Source: Streptomyces calvus (GTDB lineage: Bacteria; Actinomycetota; Actinomycetes; Streptomycetales; Streptomycetaceae). From it: a DNA stretch of 64,000 bases. The position numbers and the translations under genes were made by a program. The stretch lies in contig NZ_VCNP01000010.1 in the NCBI RefSeq assembly GCF_006782915.1, positions 372,001 to 436,000 on the forward strand, in the 5' to 3' direction. Within the stretch, counting starts at the first letter, position 1; every line of letters begins with the position of its first letter. The notes beneath the pieces were generated by a model. It did no database searches and was not told the DNA's origin. It saw only the letters and a program-made list of their open reading frames with translations. This document shows, one piece after another, positions 1-9,013 of this stretch.

Positions 1-242
1 AGGTACCAGGGGGTTCACACATCCCTCACCTCTCACGGGAACTTTCCGTAGAACCACCCGTACGGGTACTCTTATTCGAACTCAACTCCCGCCCCTCATG
101 CGGCAGTTCGAGCAGAACGCCACCCTGGGACTCCCCCTCGCACTCCCTTGGCGGCCTCTTGCCCCGAAACCCCCTGAGGGCTGCTGGGATTGGGCCACTA
201 TGGCGGGCGTTACGCCCTATCCCAATGCAAGGGACCCCTTAG

Positions 243-1286
243 ATGAGACTGACCGACATATCGCTGAACTGGCTGCTTCCGGGCGCCGTACTGCTCCTGG
301 GCATGCTGGCGGCGGTGGCGGTGCTGGCGCGCGGCAAGCGCTCTTCGGTCAAGGACACGAGTGCGGACGACTCGTGGGAGCGCAGCGAGGAGCGCCGCAG
401 GCGCAAGGAGGCCATTTACGGCACCGTCTCCTACGTCCTGCTGTTCTGCTGTGCGGCGGTGGCCGCCGCACTCTCCTTCCACGGCCTGGTCGGCTTCGGC
501 GAGCAGAACCTCGGACTGTCCGGCGGCTGGCAGTACCTCGTCCCGTTCGGCCTGGACGGCGCGGCGATGTTCTGCTCGGTGCTCGCCGTGCGCGAGGCCA
601 GCCACGGTGACGCGGCCCTCGGCTCGCGCATACTCGTGTGGACGTTCGCCTTCGCGGCCGCCTGGTTCAACTGGGTGCACGCTCCCCGGGGCGTCGGCCA
701 CGACGGTGCTCCCCACTTCTTCGCGGGCATGTCGCTGTCGGCGGCGGTCCTGTTCGACCGCGCGCTGAAGCAGACCCGCCGGGCCGCGCTGCGGGAGCAG
801 GGCCTGGTCCCGCGCCCGCTGCCGCAGATCCGCATCGTGCGCTGGCTGCGCGCTCCCCGGGAGACCTACCGTGCCTGGTCGCTGATGCTGCTGGAGGGCG
901 TGCGCAGCCTCGACGAGGCGGTCGAGGAAGTGCGCGAGGACAAGATCCGCAAGGACGAGGCGAAGCAGCGCCGGCGGGACCAGCAGCGCGTGGAGCGCGC
1001 CCGGTTGAAGGCGATCAGCCGTGGCCACCGCGGTTTCGTGAACCGGGGCGGCGGACGCGAACTGGAGGCGCCGGGCATGGAGCGCGGCTCCGACATGGTC
1101 TCCGCGGAGCCTGCCATATCGGCGCCGGAAGCCCTGCCCGTCCGCGCGCGTCCCTCCCTGCAGCCGGTGCGTACTGGCGCTGAGCCGATGACCGTCGACC
1201 TCACCGCGGAGGACGACACCCAGGCCCTGCCGCGCCTGGACTCCCTGGAGCGCAAGCTCAAGGACCTGGAGCAGCAGTTCGGCTGA
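243..1286 (+). CDS. DUF2637 (SpdB-like) multi-pass membrane protein
   Basis: A 347-residue membrane protein. Hydrophobic segments lie near residues 8-27, 60-80, 97-115, 123-142 and 158-172, followed by a long charged cytoplasmic tail. The tail holds a basic/acidic helix (about 215-260, rich in E, R, K and Q) and a short terminal coiled coil (LERKLKDLEQQF). The membrane core with its W-F-N-W-V-H-A stretch fits DUF2637, the family of Streptomyces proteins related to the plasmid-spread protein SpdB; chromosomal copies are common and their role is unknown. The ATG follows an AAGGG-like site. The gene stands alone and is closed by a strong hairpin at 1317-1355. The family call is fairly secure; any link to DNA transfer is inference. 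Confidence 0.8.
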   Translation: MRLTDISLNWLLPGAVLLLGMLAAVAVLARGKRSSVKDTSADDSWERSEERRRRKEAIYGTVSYVLLFCCAAVAAALSFHGLVGFGEQNLGLSGGWQYLVPFGLDGAAMFCSVLAVREASHGDAALGSRILVWTFAFAAAWFNWVHAPRGVGHDGAPHFFAGMSLSAAVLFDRALKQTRRAALREQGLVPRPLPQIRIVRWLRAPRETYRAWSLMLLEGVRSLDEAVEEVREDKIRKDEAKQRRRDQQRVERARLKAISRGHRGFVNRGGGRELEAPGMERGSDMVSAEPAISAPEALPVRARPSLQPVRTGAEPMTVDLTAEDDTQALPRLDSLERKLKDLEQQFG

Positions 1287-1316
1287 CGTACGGTCGGTCG
1301 CCCAGGAGGCAGTACC

Positions 1317-1355
1317 CGGGACGGGGTGCGGTCCGACGGACCGCACCCCGTCCCG
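1317..1355 (+). terminator. Strong hairpin terminator after the DUF2637 gene
   Basis: A perfect 18-bp stem (1317-1334 with 1338-1355) encloses a 3-nt loop, 30 bp downstream of the stop codon, and is followed by a short T-containing tail (GTTTCG). It may also serve the minus-strand gene that ends at 1429. Confidence 0.8.
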
Positions 1356-1428
1356 TTTCGTGTACCGGGCCGCGTACCGTCCCGTGGTGCGCGTGCCGGG
1401 CCGGACAGCGGTCGCGGGGTGTCGGGGT

Positions 1429-1833
1429 TCAGGCGGCGGCGTCCGCCCCGAGTTCGAACCAGACGGACTTGCCCACCCCGTGCTTCCTGACGCCCCACCC
1501 GTCGGCGAGCGACTCCACCAGCACCAGGCCCCTGCCGTGCGTGCCGTCGTCGGTGCACGGCATCCGCGGCCGCGGCTCGCGGGCCGCGAAGTCCCGTACC
1601 TCCACCCGTAGTCGGCGTGGTCCGACGGTCGCCGTGAGGACCGCCTCGTGGTCGGTGTGGACGAGCGCGTTGGTGACGAGCTCGCTCGTGAGCAGTTCCG
1701 CGACCGCCGACTGTTCCGGCGTCCCCCAGTGCCTGAGCAGTTCCCGCAGCGCCCGCCGGGACTCGGGCACCGCCCGCAGGTCCGCCCGCCCCAGTCTGCG
1801 CCTCAGCTGTGCCGCCGACACCTGACTCTTCAT
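1429..1833 (-). CDS. Anti-sigma-factor-like ATP-binding protein (HATPase_c, RsbW type)
   Basis: A 134-residue single-domain GHKL ATPase. The N box is SELVTNALVHT at about residues 69-79. A D-F-A element follows near 100, and the G1/G2 region is DGTHGRGLVLVESLADGWGV (about 96-115). These are the hallmarks of the stand-alone RsbW/SpoIIAB-like kinases that Streptomyces carries in dozens of copies, usually thought to bind sigma or anti-sigma-antagonist proteins. No partner antagonist lies beside it, so its target cannot be named. The start is the ATG at 1833; no better site is visible upstream. Confidence 0.8.
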   Translation of the reverse strand: MKSQVSAAQLRRRLGRADLRAVPESRRALRELLRHWGTPEQSAVAELLTSELVTNALVHTDHEAVLTATVGPRRLRVEVRDFAAREPRPRMPCTDDGTHGRGLVLVESLADGWGVRKHGVGKSVWFELGADAAA

Positions 1834-1973
1834 GGCCCCCGCCCCGCGTGCCGATGCCGATCCCCCAGGTACTCGAACACCTACACGGGAATCTTTGCCC
1901 CGTCACCGGCGCGGCAGTCATGTCCGACCGCCGGCGGGCCGTTGTTGGCCGAAGTGCACCGGCCACGCAGGTG

Positions 1974-2015
1974 CGGGGGCGTCCTCCCGACCCCCGTGGC
2001 GGGAGGACGCCCCCG
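1974..2015 (-). terminator. Hairpin terminator of the secreted-protein gene
   Basis: A perfect 16-bp stem (1974-1989 with 2000-2015) with a 10-nt loop sits about 20 bp after the stop codon of the minus-strand gene ending at 2038. No U-tract is obvious, as is common in Streptomyces. Confidence 0.75.
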
Positions 2016-2037
2016 GTTCCCAGCCGGCCGCGCGGTC

Positions 2038-2658
2038 TCAGTGGAGCTTGTCGACGGCCGTGGTCGTGGTCTGCCGGAAGGCGGCGACCGGGGCGTCGTC
2101 GAAGTCGCCCATCTGTCCCCAGCCGACGGCGGTGACCGTCCTGCCGTCACGGCCCACCGACAGCAGGTGGATGTCCGTCGCACCCCAGGACGTCGTGGTG
2201 TGCAGGCCGTGCACCTGCGCGCCCTCCTCGACGGGCAGCGAGCCGTAGGAGCGGCCCTCGGCCCGGATCTCCGGGTCGGACTCCTCGATCCGGTCGGCGC
2301 AGCTGCGGATCTCCTCGTTCAGCCGGGCGGCCAGCGCCTCGCCCTTGGCCGGGGAGCCGGTGACGACGGTGACCTGGACGGCGCCCGTGTCCAGCTCGGT
2401 GCGGAAGACGCGGTGCCGGTAGTCGTAGGCGGGCACGCCCTCGCCCAGGCAGTGGGCGAGTTCGGCCGGGAAGCCGTCGCTGACCGGGCCCGCGGTCCAG
2501 GCGGACGACGGGTGCGGCGGCAGTTCGGAGGCGTCCAGGAACGCGGGCTCGGCCGCGTTCCTCGGCGCGGCGCCGGCCGGCGCGGTGAAGGCGGTCGCGG
2601 CGGCGAGCGCGGCGACGGTGAGGGCGGCGAAGGCTGCGGCCCGGGTGCGCATGGGCAT
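2038..2658 (-). CDS. Small secreted protein of unknown function
   Basis: A 206-residue protein. It starts MPMRTRAAAFAALTVAAL and has a clear Sec signal peptide ending at an A-G-A-A motif near residue 30. The mature part has two cysteines (in AHCLGEG and IRSCADRI) that could form a disulphide. It resembles the many small actinobacterial exported proteins with no assigned role; I recognise no catalytic motif. The open frame extends far upstream, but only from this ATG does a signal peptide begin. A second ATG at 2652 is equally possible. It is divergent from the HTH membrane protein at 2854, with about 195 bp between them. Confidence 0.7.
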   Translation of the reverse strand: MPMRTRAAAFAALTVAALAAATAFTAPAGAAPRNAAEPAFLDASELPPHPSSAWTAGPVSDGFPAELAHCLGEGVPAYDYRHRVFRTELDTGAVQVTVVTGSPAKGEALAARLNEEIRSCADRIEESDPEIRAEGRSYGSLPVEEGAQVHGLHTTTSWGATDIHLLSVGRDGRTVTAVGWGQMGDFDDAPVAAFRQTTTTAVDKLH

Positions 2659-2853
2659 GGGTGTCCCCCGTGGGGTGTGCGTGGTGGAACGGCGAAACGC
2701 CGCGTCATGAGACGGGTGCGTCCGTCCCGCGGCCGTCGGGGCCGTGCCAAGAGCATCGGACGTCCCGGGGAACGGCCGCAAGCGGCACCGGGGCATTCGC
2801 CGGCATGGAACCATCCCAGCCCGTCTGACGTGCAGGTACATGAGGTGCCTGGG

Positions 2854-4434
2854 ATGGCCGTCCCGGGCGCGGACCGGTCGTACGGTGACGAGTGCGGGGT
2901 GACGGTGGCGGCACAGCACGAGGTGGACGAGTTCGCGGCGCTGCTGCGGGAGTTCAAGGAGCGCACGGACCGCAGCTACGGCTCGCTGGCCCGCCGCCTG
3001 GGCATGAACACCTCGACGCTGCACCGCTACTGCGCCGGGGAGGCGGTCCCGGTCGACTTCGCGCCGGTCGAGCGGTTCGCCGCCCTGTGCGGCGCGTCCG
3101 GCCAGGAGCGCCTGGAGTTGCATCGCCGCTGGCTGCGCGCGGTGGCGGCGCGCCGGCGCCCGCGCGACACGGACACCACGTCCACTGCACCGGACTCCAC
3201 CACCTCCGCCCCTGCCCCGCCCGCCACGCAGGAACCCACCACCTCGGACCCCGCCCCGGCCACCGCTCAGGCGTCCGCGTCCACCACCTCCGCCCCCGCC
3301 CCGGCCGACCGGCGCGCGGCGGCCACGGAAGAGCCGTCCGAAGAGCCGGTCGAGGAACCGTTCGAGGAGCCGAGCGAGGAACCGGTCGAGGAACCGACCG
3401 AAGTGCCGTTCGAGGAGCCGACCGAAGTGCCGGTCGGCGCCCCGGCGCCGGTGCGGGCCGGGGAGGCCGTGGCCGGCGGGTCCTCGGCGGCGGCGGTGCG
3501 CGGGCCCGGGTACCGGCGGCGCAGGCGGGTCGGTGCCGCCCTGGCCGCCGCCTGTGCGCTGCTCGCCACGGCGGGCGGGCTGGCCGCGCTGCCGGACGGC
3601 GGGCGGAACTCCGGCGAGCGGCAGCCCACCGCCGCTCCGCCGCCCGCCACCGCGGTCACCGCCCCCGCGATCCCGCGCCACGCCACCTCCGCGCCCGCCC
3701 CGTCCGGCTCCGCCTCCCCCTCCGCGCGACCGACGGACAGCCGCCACCCCCACGCCACCGCTTCCCGCCGCGCGTCCTCCCCGCCCGCCGCACGCCGGTC
3801 CGCGGCCACCGGCGCACCGCCGCTCACCTGGTCCGTCAACTCCCAGGTGTGGGCGTACGGCTGCGGCCACGACTACGTCATCGCCAAGCCGCCCGCGCAG
3901 GTCCCGCCGCCCCCGGCCCCGCAGGACGCGGGCACCTGGGCGGCGACGCAGTCGGCGGTGCACGGCGGCGAGACGATGGTGGAGCTGTCGGTGCAGGGCA
4001 CGTCCGACACGGCCGTCGTCCTGACGGCGCTGCGCGTCCGCGTCGCCGGCCGGAGCGCTCCCGCCCCGGGCACCGCGTACGCCATGGACCAGGGCTGCGG
4101 CGGGGTGCTCAGCCCCCGGTACTTCGACGTGGACCTGGACAAGGACCGGCCCATCGCCCGCGCGGTCCCCGGCAACGACGGCGGCACGCCGATCCCGGCG
4201 GTGCGCATGCCCTACCGGGTCTCCGCGACCGATCCGGAGGTGCTGCTGGTCACCGCCCGGACGCGGGGCTGCGACTGCCGCTGGTACCTGGAGCTGGACT
4301 GGTCCTCGCAGGGCCGCACCGGCACGGTCCGCGTCGACGACCACGGTGTTCCCTTCCGCACCAGCGGCATCGAGGGCCTGCCCCACTACGAGTACGACAC
4401 CTCGGCGCGCGGCTGGCGGCCCCGGACGACGTGA
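2854..4434 (+). CDS. Membrane-anchored HTH (XRE-type) protein with Glu-Pro repeat and extracytoplasmic domain
   Basis: About 526 residues in four parts. An N-terminal HTH of about 50 residues contains the element SLARRLGMNTSTLHRYCAGE. A low-complexity linker follows, with a run of E-E-P-x-E-E-P units encoded at about 3325-3440. One transmembrane helix lies near residues 224-247. A Pro/Ser/Thr/Ala stalk leads to an extracytoplasmic domain of about 200 residues with cysteine pairs (YGCGHDY, GCGG, CDCRW). The layout suggests a transmembrane sensor that couples an outside signal to DNA or protein binding at the membrane, as seen for other Streptomyces HTH-TM proteins. ATG 2854 follows a GAGGTG site; GTG 2899 is an alternative start. 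It converges with poxB, 6 bp apart. The ligand is unknown. Confidence 0.7.
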   Translation: MAVPGADRSYGDECGVTVAAQHEVDEFAALLREFKERTDRSYGSLARRLGMNTSTLHRYCAGEAVPVDFAPVERFAALCGASGQERLELHRRWLRAVAARRRPRDTDTTSTAPDSTTSAPAPPATQEPTTSDPAPATAQASASTTSAPAPADRRAAATEEPSEEPVEEPFEEPSEEPVEEPTEVPFEEPTEVPVGAPAPVRAGEAVAGGSSAAAVRGPGYRRRRRVGAALAAACALLATAGGLAALPDGGRNSGERQPTAAPPPATAVTAPAIPRHATSAPAPSGSASPSARPTDSRHPHATASRRASSPPAARRSAATGAPPLTWSVNSQVWAYGCGHDYVIAKPPAQVPPPPAPQDAGTWAATQSAVHGGETMVELSVQGTSDTAVVLTALRVRVAGRSAPAPGTAYAMDQGCGGVLSPRYFDVDLDKDRPIARAVPGNDGGTPIPAVRMPYRVSATDPEVLLVTARTRGCDCRWYLELDWSSQGRTGTVRVDDHGVPFRTSGIEGLPHYEYDTSARGWRPRTT

Positions 4435-4440
4435 ACGGCG

Positions 4441-6183
4441 CTACGGCCGGGGCACGTTGCGCAGGTTGGACCGGGCCATCTGCAGCATCCGGCCCACCCC
4501 GCCGTCCAGCACCATCTTGGACGCGGACAGGGCGAAACCGGTCACCATGTCGGCGCGGATCTTCGGCGGGATGGACAGCGCGTTGGGGTCGGTGACGACG
4601 TCGACGAGCGCCGGCCCTTTGTGCTTGAACGCGGACTTCAGCGCGCCGGCGAGCTCCTTCGGCTTCTCCACCCGCACCCCGTGGGCGCCGCACGCGCGGG
4701 CGACGGCGGCGAAGTCGGGGTTCTTGTTGGTGGTGCCGTGCGAGGGCAGCCCGGCGACCAGCATCTCCAGCTCGACCATGCTCAGCGACGAGTTGTTGAA
4801 CAGGACCACCTTCACCGGCAGGTCGTACTGGACCAGGGTGAGGAAGTCCCCCATCAGCATGGAGAATCCGCCGTCGCCGGACATCGACACGACCTGCCGG
4901 CCGTGGTCGGTGAACTGCGCGCCGATCGCCATGGGCAGCGCGTTGGCCATCGAGCCGTGGGAGAACGAACCGATCACCCGGCGGCGTCCGTTGGGCGTGA
5001 GGTAGCGGGCCGCCCAGACGTTGCACATGCCGGTGTCGACGGTGAACACGGCGTCGTCGTCGGCCATTTCGTCCAGTACGGCCGCCACGTACTCGGGGTG
5101 GATCGGCACGTGCTTGTCCACCTTCCGGGTGTACGCCTTCACCACCCCCTCCAGCGCGTCCGCGTGCTTCTTCAGCATCCGGTCGAGGAACTTGCGGTTG
5201 TCCTTGGTGCGGACGCGGGGCGTGAGGCAGCGCAGGGTCTCCTTCACGTCGCCCCAGACCGCCAGGTCCAGTTTGGAGCGCCGGCCGAGGTTCTCGGGCC
5301 GCACGTCGACCTGCACGATCGTCACGTCGTCGGGGAGGAACGCGTTGTACGGGAAGTCGGTGCCGAGCAGGATCAGCAGGTCGCACTCGTGGGTGGCCTC
5401 GTAGGCGGCGCCGTAGCCGAGCAGTCCGCTCATGCCGACGTCGTAGGGATTGTCGTACTGGATCCATTCCTTGCCGCGCAGGGCGTGGCCGACCGGGGAC
5501 TTGATCTTCTGGGCGAACTCCATGACCTCCGCGTGCGCGCCCTTGGTGCCGCTGCCGCAGAAGAGGGTGACCTTCTCGGCGCCGTCGATCAGGTCGACGA
5601 GGCGGTCGATCTCGGCGTCGCCGGGCCGGACGGTGGGCCGGGTGGTGACGAGGGCGGTCTCGACGGGCTTCTCGGGGGCGGCGTGGTCGGCGATGTCGCC
5701 GGGGAGGGTGACGACGCTGACGCCGGAGCGGCCGACCGCGTGCTGGATGGCGGTCTGCAGCAGCCGGGGCATCTGCTGCGGGCTGGAGATCATCTCGCTG
5801 TAGTGGCTGCACTCGCCGAACAGCCGGTCGGGATGGGTCTCCTGGAAGTAGCCGAGGCCGATCTCGCTGGACGGGATGTGCGAGGCGAGGGCGAGCACCG
5901 GCGCCATGGACCGGTGGGCGTCGTACAGGCCGTTGATGAGGTGGAGGTTGCCGGGCCCGCAGGAGCCGGCGCAGGCGGCCAGCCGGCCGGTGATCTGCGC
6001 CTCGGCGCCGGCCGCGAAGGCGGCGGTCTCCTCGTGCCGGACGTGGATCCAGTCGATGGCGGAGTGGCGGCGCACGGCATCGACGACGGGGTTGAGGCTG
6101 TCGCCGACGACGCCGTAGAGACGCTTGACTCCCGCGCGGGTGAGGATGTCGACGAACTGTTCCGCGACGTTCTGTTTGGCCAT
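4441..6183 (-). CDS. poxB: Pyruvate oxidase / pyruvate dehydrogenase (quinone), TPP-dependent
   Basis: 580 residues, close to the usual length of PoxB (about 570-580). The N-terminal PYR domain carries the catalytic glutamate in RHEETAAFAAG (E51). The central domain has an FAD/NAD-type fold (CGSGTKGAH, LLILLGTDFPY). The PP domain shows the TPP motif from S-G-D-G-G-F to F-N-N-S-S-L. The reaction expected is oxidative decarboxylation of pyruvate to acetate and CO2, with electrons passed through FAD to the quinone pool at the membrane. The C-terminus is short, without an obvious amphipathic lipid-activation helix like that of E. coli PoxB. It starts at MAKQNVAEQF. A related acetolactate-synthase-type enzyme cannot be fully excluded, but the central motifs favour PoxB. 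Confidence 0.85.
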   Translation of the reverse strand: MAKQNVAEQFVDILTRAGVKRLYGVVGDSLNPVVDAVRRHSAIDWIHVRHEETAAFAAGAEAQITGRLAACAGSCGPGNLHLINGLYDAHRSMAPVLALASHIPSSEIGLGYFQETHPDRLFGECSHYSEMISSPQQMPRLLQTAIQHAVGRSGVSVVTLPGDIADHAAPEKPVETALVTTRPTVRPGDAEIDRLVDLIDGAEKVTLFCGSGTKGAHAEVMEFAQKIKSPVGHALRGKEWIQYDNPYDVGMSGLLGYGAAYEATHECDLLILLGTDFPYNAFLPDDVTIVQVDVRPENLGRRSKLDLAVWGDVKETLRCLTPRVRTKDNRKFLDRMLKKHADALEGVVKAYTRKVDKHVPIHPEYVAAVLDEMADDDAVFTVDTGMCNVWAARYLTPNGRRRVIGSFSHGSMANALPMAIGAQFTDHGRQVVSMSGDGGFSMLMGDFLTLVQYDLPVKVVLFNNSSLSMVELEMLVAGLPSHGTTNKNPDFAAVARACGAHGVRVEKPKELAGALKSAFKHKGPALVDVVTDPNALSIPPKIRADMVTGFALSASKMVLDGGVGRMLQMARSNLRNVPRP

Positions 6184-6251
6184 GGCGTTCCGTCTGCCCC
6201 TTCGGTGTCGGTGAAGGCCGCTTCCGGTCCATGAATTCACACCGGGCGGGC

Positions 6252-7799
6252 TCACGCCTCCCAGACGGCGACGGCCGTGCGGTCGTCCGCGTAGCCCTTG
6301 ACGCGCACCTGGGTGTCGGCGAGGAACGCCGCGAGACCGGGCGGTTCGGGGCGCGACCACCGGTCGGCGAGGTGGGCGCGGAGTTCCTCCTCGCCGCGCA
6401 GCGGGTCGGCGAGGCCGGTGCCGCACATCAGCAGGGTGTCACCCGGGCGGGCTACGGAGGCGCGGAAGCGGAACGGTTCGCGGGGCGGGCCGGGCGAGGG
6501 CTCGTACGGGCTCGGAGGTGTGGGGATGTTCAGGTCCATGGTGAGACGGTCGCCGCCCGGGATGTCGTGGGGCGGCGAGCCGAAACCGGCCACGGGCTCG
6601 CACCCGGCCTCGGTGACCTCCGGCTCGATGTCCTGCCACTCGCCGTCCCGCAGCCGGAACAGTCCGCCGGGACCGACGCCGAAGAAGACGCGGGTGCGGC
6701 ATTCGGGGTCGGCGGGCAGCAGCAGGCAGCGCAGGGTGGCCGCGTACGTGTCGGGGTCGAGGCCCTGCTCGGCCGCGGCGGCGCGGAGCCGGCCGAGGCT
6801 GCGGTCGGTGAGGCGGTGCAGGCCGGACTTGAGGTCGCCGCGCCGGGCGGCCCTGATGTCGTCGACGAGCCGGGCGTGGCTGCGGCCCACCGCCCGGCCG
6901 ATCCAGCGGCAGGCCTCGGCGGCGGCGCGGTGCGCGCCGGGGGCGGTACGGACGCCGGTGGCGAGGGCCACCAGGATCAGCGCCCGCTCGCCCGTCCCGA
7001 ACCGGGCGGTCAGCAGCGCGTCACGGCGCGGTTCGCCGCGGTAGCGCGCGGAGTCGCCGCGCACGGAGGCGGCCCGCAGCGTGCACGTCCCGTACCGGGC
7101 CCCGTCCAGGACCGTGTCCGGCACCGGATCGCCCATGTCGTCGGGGTCGGCGGCCGGCAGCGCGGTCGGCTCGGCGTCGTAGGTCGGTGGCCGGGAACCC
7201 ACGTGGGCGCGGACGGGCGGAGGGCCCGGAGGCACGTCGATCCGGGAGGAGCGGGGACCGGCGGCGATCCGGGGAGTCGGCGCGTCCGTGAGGAAGGGAC
7301 CCTCCGGGACGGGGGTCCAGTCACCGAAGGCGGTGGGCGGTGGCGGCGGATCCGACTGGGCCGACGAGGCGCCACGGTCCGCGGGGCCGGTGGGCGGTGG
7401 CGCGGGTGGGCGGGCGGCGCTCGGTGGGAAGGTGACGGGGCCCGGTGGTGCGGCGGAGGGCGGTTCCCAGGGGGCGCGGGGCGCGGTGGCGGGCCGTGGG
7501 GGCGGTGTGGCCGGGGGCGGACCGCCCGGGCGGGCGGCGGGCGCCGAGCCGCCGGGCCGGGCGTCCGGGCGGGGCGCGGGGATGTCCGGGCCGGTGACCC
7601 GGTCTTCCCGCCCGGTGGCCGGGGTGTCCGGCCCGGGGTCCGGGGGCCCGGGGTCGCGCAGTGCGCCGGAGGCCGAGGCGAAACGGTCGTCCAGGGAATC
7701 GGCCGCCGGTGCCGGGCCGGTGTCGCCGGTGGTGTCGTCGTAGAGCTGACCCCACCAGTCGTCCTCGGGGCCGGTGGGCCTTCCCCCCTGCTGACTCAT
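6252..7799 (-). CDS. PP2C-like phosphatase-fold protein with Pro-rich N-terminus
   Basis: 515 residues. The first 220 or so are a disordered Pro/Gly/Ala/Asp tail starting MSQQGGRPTGPEDDWWGQLYD. The C-terminal half resembles a PP2C/SpoIIE phosphatase fold: ASVRGDSARYRGEPRRDALL stands where PP2C proteins have the first metal-binding R-G-x-x-R-x-x-N-E-D region. Later come LILVALATGV, FFGVGPGGLFRLRDGEW and TLLMCGTGLADPL. Several canonical aspartates look replaced, so it may be a divergent or non-catalytic member. The same strand carries poxB 68 bp downstream, so the two may be cotranscribed. Confidence 0.65.
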   Translation of the reverse strand: MSQQGGRPTGPEDDWWGQLYDDTTGDTGPAPAADSLDDRFASASGALRDPGPPDPGPDTPATGREDRVTGPDIPAPRPDARPGGSAPAARPGGPPPATPPPRPATAPRAPWEPPSAAPPGPVTFPPSAARPPAPPPTGPADRGASSAQSDPPPPPTAFGDWTPVPEGPFLTDAPTPRIAAGPRSSRIDVPPGPPPVRAHVGSRPPTYDAEPTALPAADPDDMGDPVPDTVLDGARYGTCTLRAASVRGDSARYRGEPRRDALLTARFGTGERALILVALATGVRTAPGAHRAAAEACRWIGRAVGRSHARLVDDIRAARRGDLKSGLHRLTDRSLGRLRAAAAEQGLDPDTYAATLRCLLLPADPECRTRVFFGVGPGGLFRLRDGEWQDIEPEVTEAGCEPVAGFGSPPHDIPGGDRLTMDLNIPTPPSPYEPSPGPPREPFRFRASVARPGDTLLMCGTGLADPLRGEEELRAHLADRWSRPEPPGLAAFLADTQVRVKGYADDRTAVAVWEA

Positions 7800-7996
7800 G
7801 CCGACAATTGTCCACCGCGGGGGCCGGTCGGAAACGGGGCATCGGGAAAATGGCCGCCCGGCACGGCGCGCCGGGCGGCCCGCCGGGTGAACGGCGGGAC
7901 GGCTGTGCGAGGACCGGAGGCGGGACTCGCGGCGCGGATGGGCGGGCCGCTGCCGTCCGTACTGCGCGGTCCCCGCGGCTCCGGCACTCTGGACAG

Positions 7997-8479
7997 ATGG
8001 GAGCGTGGGACCTCCTGCTGGTCGGACTGGTGCTCCTGCTCGGCCTGTGCGGAGTGCTGCTGCCCGGAGTGCCGGGGTCGTGGCTGGTGTGGGCCGCGGT
8101 CCTGTGGTGGGCGCTGAAGGATCCGCGGCCCGTCGCGTGGTGGGTGCTGGTCGGGGCCACCGTCGTGCTGTTCCTGTCCCAGGTGGTGCGCTGGGCGCTG
8201 CCGCCGCGCCGGCTGCGATCGGGCGGCCCGGACGGGCGGCTGCTGGCGTACGCCGGCTGGGGTTCGTTTCTCGGCTTCGTCCTGCTGCCCGTGGTGGGCG
8301 CCGTGCCCGGTTTCCTCGCCGGTGTGTACCTCCGTGAGCGGCTGCGGCTCGGCCGCCGCCGGGAGGCCCTGGCCGCGCTGCGCACCGTGATGCGTTCGGG
8401 CGGCTCCAGCGTGCTGACGGAGCTGTTCACCTGCCAGCTGATCGCGGCGGCCTGGCTGGGCGCGGTGATCTGGGGCTGA
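7997..8479 (+). CDS. DUF456 small membrane protein
   Basis: 160 residues, strongly hydrophobic. Membrane helices are near residues 4-38 (paired, with the LPGVPGSWLVW turn), 46-66, 88-112 and 140-158. The LPGVPG motif, the G-W-G-S-F-L-G region and a final helix are the pattern of DUF456, a family of unknown function with glycine-zipper-like packing. It converges on ogt, 27 bp apart. The start is the first ATG after the divergent promoter region shared with the PP2C-like gene. Confidence 0.75.
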   Translation: MGAWDLLLVGLVLLLGLCGVLLPGVPGSWLVWAAVLWWALKDPRPVAWWVLVGATVVLFLSQVVRWALPPRRLRSGGPDGRLLAYAGWGSFLGFVLLPVVGAVPGFLAGVYLRERLRLGRRREALAALRTVMRSGGSSVLTELFTCQLIAAAWLGAVIWG

Positions 8480-8506
8480 CCGGACGGTCCGCCGGGCGGG
8501 CGGCGG

Positions 8507-9013
8507 TCAGGGCCGCAGCACGCCCTCGTGGGTGAGCAGCCGCACCTTGCGCTCCAGTCCGCCCGCGTACCCGGTGAGCGACCCGTCGGAGCCGATCACC
8601 CGGTGGCAGGGGCGGACGATGAGCAGCGGGTTCGCGCCGATCGCGCCGCCGACGGCCCGTACGGCCGCGCGGGGCGCGCCGATGCGGGTGGCGATCCCGC
8701 CGTAGGAGACGGTCGCCCCGTAGGGAACGTCGTCGAGCGCGGCCCACACCTTCTCCCGGAACGGCGTGCCGACGGCCCGCAGGTCCAGCCGGAACTCCTT
8801 GAGCTCGCCGGCGAAGTAGGCGGCGAGCTGCCGTTCGGCCTCGCGGAACGGCCCGGGGTCGCGCCGCCAGTCGTCCCCCACGGTCCGCCCGCCCTTCTGT
8901 CCGGGCACGGAGAGCGAGGTCAGCTCGCCGGTCGGGGCGGCGGTGAGCAGCAGCGGCCCGACGGGGCTGTCGACGCTCGTCCAGTAGGTGATGCCGGTTG
9001 TCGGCATGGTCAT
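8507..9013 (-). CDS. ogt: Methylated-DNA--protein-cysteine S-methyltransferase
   Basis: 168 residues, the normal size for Ogt/MGMT. The acceptor cysteine is C136 in [11 protein letters not shown], within the family signature. Upstream [13 protein letters not shown] and the arginine-containing helix with [10 protein letters not shown] fit the DNA-reading domain. It removes methyl groups from O6-methylguanine (and O4-methylthymine) in a suicide reaction. Its ATG overlaps the stop of the Ada-AlkA gene by 4 bp (ATGA), so the two form a coupled alkylation-repair operon. Confidence 0.93.
   Translation of the reverse strand: MTMPTTGITYWTSVDSPVGPLLLTAAPTGELTSLSVPGQKGGRTVGDDWRRDPGPFREAERQLAAYFAGELKEFRLDLRAVGTPFREKVWAALDDVPYGATVSYGGIATRIGAPRAAVRAVGGAIGANPLLIVRPCHRVIGSDGSLTGYAGGLERKVRLLTHEGVLRP

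Noticed and set aside
1648..4434. A 928-codon plus-strand open frame covering several genes
   Set aside because: Only the part from 2854 has HTH and membrane features; the upstream part is antisense to the ATPase and secreted-protein genes and is Arg/Gly/Pro-rich shadow sequence.
4621..6234. Long plus-strand open frame opposite poxB
   Set aside because: It is the mirror of a real, motif-rich gene; high GC at third positions removes stops from the antisense frame. The same explains most frames over 300 codons lying opposite real genes here.
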